Origin: an uncultured Croceitalea sp.
GTDB taxonomy: Bacteria; Bacteroidota; Bacteroidia; Flavobacteriales; Flavobacteriaceae
DNA length: 43,331 nucleotides
Direction of reading: 5' to 3'
Assembly (NCBI GenBank): GCA_937926215.1
Contig: CALEYA010000015.1
Coordinates: forward strand, 1-43,331
Below, in pieces: positions 37,655 through 43,331 of this stretch (its first letter is position 1; every line of letters starts with the position of its first letter). Made by a program: the position numbers and the translations under genes. Below the pieces are notes generated by a model. The model did not search any database, was not told the origin of the DNA, and saw nothing but the letters and a program-made list of their open reading frames with translations.

Positions 37655-39004
37655 CTAAATCTCCCGATTCACGTCCCAAGCCTCCAAATAATCTGCCACA
37701 GTTTTGACGAACATGCCGCCCAAGGCGCCATTGACCACCCTGTGGTCATAGCTATGGGACAAGAACATTTTGCTTCGAACGCCAATGAAATCCCCTTCTG
37801 GGGTTTCTATAACCGCAGGCATTTTGCGAATGGCCCCAAGCGCCAAAATACCTACTTGCGGTTGGTTGATAATGGGAGTCCCAAAAACACTGCCAAAAGT
37901 TCCTACATTGGTCACCGTATACGTACCTCCTTTTATCTCGTCAGGTTTTAGCGCATTGTTCCTGGCCCTAGTAGCCAAGTCGTTTACGGTTTTGGCCATG
38001 CCTACCAAATTCAACTGGTCCGCGTTTTTAATGACCGGGACAATAAGATTACCGTCCGGAAGTGCGGCGGCCATCCCTAAATTGATATTTTTCTTTTTGA
38101 TGACCGTATCCCCTTCCAAGGAAATATTGATCATCGGATGTTTTTTAATGGCCACGGCAATCGCCTCCATGAATATGGGGGTAAACGTAAGCTTCTCACC
38201 TTCGCGTTCCTCAAAGGCTTTTTTAACCTTGTTTCGCCAATTCACCAAATTGGTAACATCGACCTCTATAAAGCTTTGCACATGGGCTGATGTGGTAACG
38301 CTCTCCACCATATGATGGGCAATGAGTTTTCCCATTCTGGATAACGGTATGGCCTCTTCGCCATCTTTGGCAGCAACAGCTGTAGCTGTAGGTTTTGCAG
38401 CAGTCGGCTGCGGGGCCACTTCTTTTTTTGGTGTTGGGGCAACCGGTGTCGCGGGAGCAACTTTGGTAGTTGGAGCAGCCGAATTTCCACGATTTTCAAT
38501 AAACGCCAACATATCGTTCTTGGTGACCCTACCCTCTTTTCCGGTCCCTGCGATACTATCCAATTCTTGAAGTGAAATCCCTTCTTGTTTGGCCATATTT
38601 TTCACCAAAGGGGAATAAAAACGATCAGCACTGGAACCACTTGCCGTTGGTAATGAAACTTGCTCCTTTACGGCCGCGACTTCACTTTCCAATTGTGCTA
38701 CGGATTCTGGAACGGTTTCCCCTATTTCTTCCGGGCTTTCAGTCACGATATCGGGCATATCACCCGCTACCTCAATAACGGCGACCACCTCCCCTACTTT
38801 GATTACGTCATCAACGCCAAAGTTTTTTGAAATCAACGTACCTTCTACTTCGCTGGGCACTTCGGAATCCACTTTGTCCGTCGCAATTTCAAAAACCGGC
38901 TCGTCCAGTTCTATGGTATCACCTACTTCTTTTAACCAAGCGGTAAGCGTAGCTTCTGCCACACTCTCTCCCATTTGGGGTAATTTTAATTCAAACTTTG
39001 ACAT
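37655..39004 (-). CDS. 2-oxoacid dehydrogenase E2 (dihydrolipoamide acyltransferase)
   Basis: This 449-residue protein has a lipoyl domain (1-80) with lipoyl-Lys K44 (EIATDKVDSEV). A peripheral-subunit-binding domain lies at about 128-171 (YSPLVKNMAKQEG), then an Ala/Pro-rich linker and a catalytic domain (about 215-449) ending in SHSYDHRVVNGALGG, with H421 as the catalytic base. Canonical E2 enzymes have HRxxDG; here it is HRVVNG, with Asn425 for Asp. Probably the branched-chain 2-oxoacid complex E2; E1/E3 are not here. A -7 box TATTTTTG (39049-39042) lies 38 nt upstream. Confidence 0.92.
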   Translation of the reverse strand: MSKFELKLPQMGESVAEATLTAWLKEVGDTIELDEPVFEIATDKVDSEVPSEVEGTLISKNFGVDDVIKVGEVVAVIEVAGDMPDIVTESPEEIGETVPESVAQLESEVAAVKEQVSLPTASGSSADRFYSPLVKNMAKQEGISLQELDSIAGTGKEGRVTKNDMLAFIENRGNSAAPTTKVAPATPVAPTPKKEVAPQPTAAKPTATAVAAKDGEEAIPLSRMGKLIAHHMVESVTTSAHVQSFIEVDVTNLVNWRNKVKKAFEEREGEKLTFTPIFMEAIAVAIKKHPMINISLEGDTVIKKKNINLGMAAALPDGNLIVPVIKNADQLNLVGMAKTVNDLATRARNNALKPDEIKGGTYTVTNVGTFGSVFGTPIINQPQVGILALGAIRKMPAVIETPEGDFIGVRSKMFLSHSYDHRVVNGALGGMFVKTVADYLEAWDVNREI

Positions 39005-39092
39005 ATTCTTAATTAACGTATCAAATAGGGCTTATATTTTGCAAAAATACTACAAAAAAGACCTTATCTTTAATTTAAATGCATTTAAGTAC

Positions 39093-39713
39093 TCAATTGG
39101 CCTTCATGGAATTTTCAAAAGGCACCCGGTTTAAAATACTTCTTCCCAGAGTCACCTCATCTGCATATTCCAGTTCATCCCCTACAGAAATCCCCCTGGC
39201 AATAGTAGAGGTAACGACTTTCATTCCATCCAATTGCTTATAGATATAAAAATTGGTGGTATCCCCCTCCATGGTGGAACTCAATGCAAAAATAAGTTCG
39301 CGTACTTCGCCCTGCCTTACTTTTTGAATCAGTGGACTAATGGTCAAATCTTGGGGACCTATGCCTTCCATAGGCGAAATTTTACCTCCCAGCACATGGT
39401 ACAACCCTTGATACTGCGAGGTATTTTCAATGGCCATCACATCCCTAATATCTTCGACCACGCAGATAATCCCTTTGTCCCGCTTTGGATTTGCGCATAT
39501 TTCGCAGAGTTCGGTATCGCTAATGTTATTGCAGGAAGTGCAAAAATTAACTTCGGTCCGCAATTTTAAAAGTGCCTCAGAAAGGTGGATGGTCTGTTGC
39601 TCCGGTTGCTTTAAAAGATGGAGCACCAAACGCAGGGCCGTCCGTTTTCCAATACCCGGTAACTGGGACACCTCATAAACCGCATTCTCTAATATCTTGG
39701 AAGAATAATCCAT
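39093..39713 (-). CDS. recR: Recombination protein RecR
   Basis: This 206-residue protein has a helix-hairpin-helix ([19 protein letters not shown]), C4 zinc finger C58-C61-C70-C73 ([17 protein letters not shown]) and Toprim domain ([15 protein letters not shown]). It acts with RecF and RecO to load RecA at gaps. Standard length, single gene. The C-terminal Walker-like tail is present. Confidence 0.97.
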   Translation of the reverse strand: MDYSSKILENAVYEVSQLPGIGKRTALRLVLHLLKQPEQQTIHLSEALLKLRTEVNFCTSCNNISDTELCEICANPKRDKGIICVVEDIRDVMAIENTSQYQGLYHVLGGKISPMEGIGPQDLTISPLIQKVRQGEVRELIFALSSTMEGDTTNFYIYKQLDGMKVVTSTIARGISVGDELEYADEVTLGRSILNRVPFENSMKAN

Positions 39714-39780
39714 AACGGCAAAATTACAATTTTAGGTGATTACAATTAGAGTTTTGTACTTTGCAAAACAAATTGCAACT

Positions 39781-41274
39781 ATGACGGCCACACAGATTTT
39801 AGGCTTAATCGGTATTTATTTTTTGGTCCTTTTAGTGGTTTCCTACTTTACGGGTAAGAACGATTCCAACGAAGACTTTTTTAAAGCGGGCAAAAAATCC
39901 CCTTGGTTTTTGGTGGCCTTTGGTATGGTAGGCACCTCCCTTTCCGGAGTGACCTTCATTTCCGTTCCGGGTTGGGTAGAGGCTTCGGAATTTGGGTATT
40001 TTCAGGTGGTCTTGGGCTATTTTGTGGGGTATTTGGTCGTGGCCTTTGTGTTACTCCCTATTTATTACAGGCTTAATCTCACTTCTATTTACGAGTTTTT
40101 GTTGGGTAGGTTTGGAAAAGTAAGCCATAAGACCGGTGCTTTTTTCTTTTTCCTTTCCCGGGTTTTGGGTGCTTCTTTTCGCCTGTATCTGGTAGCCATC
40201 GTTTTACAGCAATTTGTGTTTGATCAGTATAACGTGCCTTTTGGGGTAACCGTGTTCATTTCTATCGCCTTGATTTGGATCTATACCAATCGTGGGGGCA
40301 TTAAGACCATTGTTTGGACGGATACCCTGCAAACCACCTTTATGATTGCGGCCGTCGTACTTTCCATAGTGATGATCAACAGGGAACTGGATTGGAGCTT
40401 TGGGGAATTTTTGGCTTCGGACGAATTAAAAAATTATAGTACCGTTTTCTTTACCGATGATTTCCTAGCGCGAAACCACTTCTTAAAATCCTTTATTGGG
40501 GGAATGTTCATTACTATTTGCATGACCGGACTGGATCAAGATATGATGCAAAAAAACCTGACCTGCAAAAACCTCAAGGACGCCCAAAAGAATATGATAT
40601 CCTTTAGTCTGGTATTGGTGGGGGTCACCTTTCTTTTTATGCTATTGGGGGCCTTATTGTTTATTTATGCTGACCAAAACGGTGTTGGCATCCCATTGAT
40701 GGACGGAAAACCCAAAACGGATTTGTTATTTCCGGAAATTGCCTTAAACAGCGGCTTGGGGATTACCTTGTCCATCACTTTTATGCTAGGCCTTATTGCG
40801 GCGGCCTACAGTAGTGCGGATAGTGCGCTTACCTCATTGACCACTTCCTTTTGCGTGGATTTTTTAAGTCTGGAAAAAAAATCGGAACTGGAGCAAAAAC
40901 GTATTCGAAAACAGGTCCACATCATTATGAGTTTAGGGCTTATTCTGGTTATCATCTCCTTCAAGTATATCTTGAATTCCAACATCATTGATAGTCTTTT
41001 GACCGTGGCCGGATACACTTATGGCCCCCTTTTGGGACTTTTTGCCTTCGGTATTTTTACCAAACATCAAATAAAGGACCGTTTGGTCTGGATCGTGGCC
41101 CTTGCCTCCGTTCTGCTTATTGTAGGTATCGCTACTATTGATTCGGATTATCTGGGCGGTTATGTATTGGGTTATGAGTTATTACCGCTTAATGGACTGC
41201 TTACGTTTTTAGGGTTACATCTTATCAGAAAGAAGAATGTCCCGGTAGGGGGCGTTAGTGCCAAAAAGCGTTAA
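39781..41274 (+). CDS. Sodium:solute symporter (SSS family)
   Basis: The ATG at 39781 (497 residues) is chosen because the first membrane helix ([18 protein letters not shown]) follows directly; 15 upstream codons overlap the recR promoter. About 13 helices are expected. SSS features include [28 protein letters not shown] and the sodium-site block [15 protein letters not shown]. Substrate unknown; relatives take up sugars, amino acids or sialic acid. Divergent from recR. Confidence 0.93.
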   Translation: MTATQILGLIGIYFLVLLVVSYFTGKNDSNEDFFKAGKKSPWFLVAFGMVGTSLSGVTFISVPGWVEASEFGYFQVVLGYFVGYLVVAFVLLPIYYRLNLTSIYEFLLGRFGKVSHKTGAFFFFLSRVLGASFRLYLVAIVLQQFVFDQYNVPFGVTVFISIALIWIYTNRGGIKTIVWTDTLQTTFMIAAVVLSIVMINRELDWSFGEFLASDELKNYSTVFFTDDFLARNHFLKSFIGGMFITICMTGLDQDMMQKNLTCKNLKDAQKNMISFSLVLVGVTFLFMLLGALLFIYADQNGVGIPLMDGKPKTDLLFPEIALNSGLGITLSITFMLGLIAAAYSSADSALTSLTTSFCVDFLSLEKKSELEQKRIRKQVHIIMSLGLILVIISFKYILNSNIIDSLLTVAGYTYGPLLGLFAFGIFTKHQIKDRLVWIVALASVLLIVGIATIDSDYLGGYVLGYELLPLNGLLTFLGLHLIRKKNVPVGGVSAKKR

Positions 41275-41299
41275 AAATCTGCCAACCCCCTTTCTGTTA

Positions 41300-41307
41300 T
41301 ATTTTTG
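41300..41307 (+). promoter_or_regulatory. -7 box before the thioredoxin/MsrA-like gene
   Basis: TATTTTTG, 42 nt before the ATG at 41350. No TTG at the expected -33 spacing. Confidence 0.4.
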
Positions 41308-41349
41308 TGATGTTTTGCCGCTACTTTTACTCAAGTTAAAATAAAGGCA

Positions 41350-42342
41350 ATGCGCTACATATTCAGTTTAAAACTACTTTCTATTTTATTGCTCGGCACC
41401 CTAATGGTGAACGGACAATCTATTATCAAACAAAGTGAAGAATTGGGCCAAGTACGTTGGTACAGGGATTATGACAAGGCCTTGGCATTGGCCAAAAAAG
41501 AACAAAAGGATGTATTGATTCTTTTTCAGGAAGTCCCCGGCTGTTCTACCTGCCGCAACTATGGGCAAAACGTATTGAGCAATCCGTTGATGGTAGAGGG
41601 CATTGAAAATTTATTCATTCCTTTGGCCATTTTCAATAACAAAGGCGGAAAAGACAAGGTTATTTTGGACAAATACAACGAACCCAGTTGGAACAATCCC
41701 GTAGTACGGATCGTAAATTACAAAGGCGAGAATGTAGTGAAGCGCATCAGCAGTGATTATTCTGCCAAAACCTTGCACGCGCGTATGCTGGAAGCCTTAA
41801 AATCTTATGGAGCAGAGGTTCCGGATTACTTTCAACTCTTGGGGCAAGAACTGGGTGCTACAAGGACAACCAAAGAGAAGGTTTTTAAAATGTATTGTTT
41901 TTGGAGTGGGGAAAAGCAACTGGGAAAACTGGACGGCGTATTAAATACCGAATCTGGGTTCATGAACGGGGAAGTGGTAAAGGTTACCTACGATGCCTCG
42001 GTGTTGGACGAAAAGGAATTGGAAACCTATGCCAAAAGCAACAGTTTTACCCCTGTTGATGCAAAAAAGACATACCGGCCCGCATCTAACGATATCCACT
42101 ACTATTTAAGACATACGGATTATAAGTACGTTCCGTTAACGGCCATACAACAGACAAAGATCAACAGTGCCATAGGTAGTGGAAAAACAGGCGACGAATA
42201 CCTGTCCCCTGCCCAAAGGGCATGGTTTGTTGGTATTATTGAAGGAAAAATCAAGAAAAATAAAAACCTGTTGAACGTTTCCTTTAAAGATGCCTGGGCC
42301 TATATGCAGAAGGAAAAACAGGTAGCCCTAAGCAGTAACTAA
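41350..42342 (+). CDS. Secreted thioredoxin-like protein fused to an MsrA-like domain
   Basis: This 330-residue protein has a signal peptide (LLSILLLGTLMVNGQ). A thioredoxin-like domain (about 35-150) carries V62-P-G-C65-S-T-C68, the position where related Bacteroidota and marine proteins have VPGUxxT, sometimes with selenocysteine. A second segment (about 175-260: YCFWSGEKQLGKLDGVLNT, VVKVTYDASVLDEKELETYA) follows the MsrA pattern GCFWxxE...GV...VEVxYDP, with C183-F-W. The last 70 residues recall MsrA's PxQxxY-like tail only weakly. It may be a self-recycling periplasmic methionine sulfoxide reductase. Confidence 0.82.
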   Translation: MRYIFSLKLLSILLLGTLMVNGQSIIKQSEELGQVRWYRDYDKALALAKKEQKDVLILFQEVPGCSTCRNYGQNVLSNPLMVEGIENLFIPLAIFNNKGGKDKVILDKYNEPSWNNPVVRIVNYKGENVVKRISSDYSAKTLHARMLEALKSYGAEVPDYFQLLGQELGATRTTKEKVFKMYCFWSGEKQLGKLDGVLNTESGFMNGEVVKVTYDASVLDEKELETYAKSNSFTPVDAKKTYRPASNDIHYYLRHTDYKYVPLTAIQQTKINSAIGSGKTGDEYLSPAQRAWFVGIIEGKIKKNKNLLNVSFKDAWAYMQKEKQVALSSN

Positions 42343-42357
42343 AGTTAATTAATGATT

Positions 42358-42460
42358 GCTCCCCTCTTAAAAAAGAGGGGAATGAATCCTGACCGCAGGG
42401 CAGAAGAAAAGGAAGATTCATTTTTGGTCAGCGCTTCAATCCCTCCGTCTTGACACTCGG
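42358..42460. repeat. Intergenic repeat, copy A
   Basis: This 103-nt unit opens with a hairpin CCCCTCTT-AAAA-AAGAGGGG (42361-42380) and continues through GATTCATTTTTGGTCAGCGCTT and CTTGACACT. It is about 80% identical by eye to 42486-42592. Confidence 0.8.
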
Positions 42461-42485
42461 CAGCAACACATCTTAATCAAGTATA

Positions 42486-42592
42486 GCTCCCCTCTTTACT
42501 AAAGAGGGGAATGAATTTTGACCGTAGGGAAAAAGAAAGGGGAGATTCATTTTTGGTCAGCGCTTGAAATCCCTCCCGCTTGACACTACGGG
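42486..42592. repeat. Intergenic repeat, copy B
   Basis: This is a direct repeat of 42358-42460 at 128-nt spacing. Its hairpin is CCCCTCTTT-ACT-AAAGAGGGG (42489-42509); the stem is conserved while the loop differs. Confidence 0.8.
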
Positions 42593-42600
42593 TCAAGCCA

Positions 42601-42641
42601 CCTCCCTTTTCCTTCGACCTGGCTCAGGATACAAAGGGAGG
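42601..42641. repeat. Inverted repeat containing a TTCGAC...CTCAGGAT motif
   Basis: CCTCCCTTT (42601-42609) pairs with AAAGGGAGG (42633-42641). The loop holds CCTTCGACCTGGCTCAGGAT, resembling a short dispersed repeat common in Bacteroidota intergenic DNA. It follows copy B directly. The rest of 42343-42779 holds no gene. Confidence 0.6.
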
Positions 42642-42779
42642 AGCTAATAAGGTCATGATTCTGGTTGGGCTTACTTAACAATACCTATTGTATCTCTCAT
42701 ATCCAACGGGCTGTTTTTATTGCCGCATTAATTAGCCATGTCTCCCACACCTAAATTTAACCTGCAAACAAATGCCGGG

Positions 42780-43142
42780 TTATCCATACTGGCCGGTAGC
42801 CAAAAGCACTAAGGTACAGGCTACTTCAACGGCGATATCATTTGCCTTTAATAGGGCATAAAATTCCGGGTTCTCCGTTCCTGGGTTAAAAATGACCTTT
42901 TCCGGTTGTAAGTCAATGATACTGTGATAGTATTGCTTTTGCCGTTCACCTCCCAAATACAACGTTACAATGTCAATATTTGGTAATTCAGCCAAATTAG
43001 TTTTAATTTGTACATCGACAACCAAACCGGATTTAAGTCCAAAACCTACCGTATTGATTTTATGTTCGCGTAAGCGTTTAATTACTAGGTTACTGTATCT
43101 GTGAGGTTTTAAGGAGGCTCCAAAGACCAAAGTGGTTTTCAT
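42780..43142 (-). CDS. CoA-binding domain protein (CoA_binding_2, YccU-like)
   Basis: This 120-residue single Rossmann-type CoA-binding domain has TTLVFGASLKPHRYSNLVI, then the DIVTLYLGG, KVIFNPGTENPEF and VEVACTLVLL blocks of the YccU family. Cytosolic; the role is unknown, likely acyl-CoA or NADP-like ligand binding. Shorter than YccU of enterobacteria by about 17 residues, as usual in Bacteroidota. Single gene, with no consensus promoter seen. Confidence 0.92.
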   Translation of the reverse strand: MKTTLVFGASLKPHRYSNLVIKRLREHKINTVGFGLKSGLVVDVQIKTNLAELPNIDIVTLYLGGERQKQYYHSIIDLQPEKVIFNPGTENPEFYALLKANDIAVEVACTLVLLATGQYG

Positions 43143-43289
43143 ATGTTAAATACCATGTTAAACTCTTCTTAATGTCGTTACTATTGAGATAAAATAACGT
43201 CTCTTATGTGATAAGAGAAAAAAAAATCATTGGTAAGACTGTATTTTTATAGTTAATGGTTAGTGTTTAGTATGGCTTATCAATGTTAA

Positions 43290-43331
43290 AACCCTGACCT
43301 CCCTTGTGGAGTGTCAGGGTTACTTCTTTTT
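43290..43331 (+). terminator. Hairpin with T-tract at window end
   Basis: AACCCTGAC (43290-43298) pairs with GTCAGGGTT (43313-43321), followed by ACTTCTTTTT. No + strand gene precedes it within 150 nt. It could end a small RNA or a leader, or serve a leftward gene beyond the window. Confidence 0.5.

Noticed and set aside
41350-42342. Selenoprotein reading of the thioredoxin motif
   Set aside because: The codon at the VPG-x position is TGT (Cys), not TGA, so no selenocysteine is encoded here.
42343-42779. CRISPR array
   Set aside because: Only two long imperfect units with internal hairpins, no short regular repeats with unique spacers, and no cas gene.

Overview
The window looks like a chromosomal segment of a marine, carotenoid-producing member of the Flavobacteriaceae (Bacteroidota). 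Three things point there: promoters of the form TTG-N19-TAnnTTTG; family-typical gene sets such as rpmB-rpmG-DUF4295 near ftsY, a FecI-type sigma/FecR/TonB receptor operon and a MerR-headed crt operon; and many SpII lipoproteins. Coding density is high, most genes have clear homologous families, and I saw no transposase, phage gene or CRISPR array.

Layout. (1) 1-1403: a tRNA-Lys with its own promoter and terminator, an orphan receiver-domain protein, and two gene-poor stretches, one with a perfect 20-bp hairpin. (2) 1404-7158: a trans-envelope signalling locus. A FecI-like sigma factor, a FecR-like anti-sigma and a TonB receptor with an STN domain form one operon. It is flanked on both sides by leftward genes, an acidic repeat lipoprotein and a 50-residue membrane protein. 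These two genes share a near-identical 46-bp upstream element, which I read as the target promoter of the locus's own sigma factor. (3) 7341-14619: a tRNA-Leu, then merR-crtI-crtB-crtZ-crtD-cruF as a tight operon, meeting tlpA-like/crtA-like genes convergently. The set fits monocyclic myxol/saproxanthin-type xanthophylls. The MerR protein carries B12-binding signatures of CarH-type light sensors. (4) 14686-20401: aconitase and a periplasmic folding operon (PpiC-like lipoprotein, SurA-like PPIase, MoxR ATPase). (5) 20542-29000: a small conserved protein, two SxxK serine hydrolases, a fasciclin protein divergent from a SigK/RskA-like pair, aquaporin, RimO and an amidase. (6) 29001-36134: DUF2911 protein, RDD protein, FtsY, DUF4295/L33/L28, CinA, and an exonuclease-to-HPt operon. 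(7) 36236-39713: an unlisted 36-codon ORF, a RES/Xre toxin-antitoxin pair, a 2-oxoacid dehydrogenase E2 and RecR. (8) 39781-43331: a sodium/solute symporter, a thioredoxin/MsrA-like chimera, intergenic repeats, a CoA-binding protein and a closing hairpin.

The most promising leads are the duplicated sigma-target-like element around the FecI/FecR/TonB locus, the CarH-like regulator that lacks the second axial histidine, the cysteine-less thioredoxin abutting crtA, the SigK/RskA-fasciclin pairing, and the thioredoxin-MsrA chimera. All functional claims come from reading motifs by eye; no database search was run.
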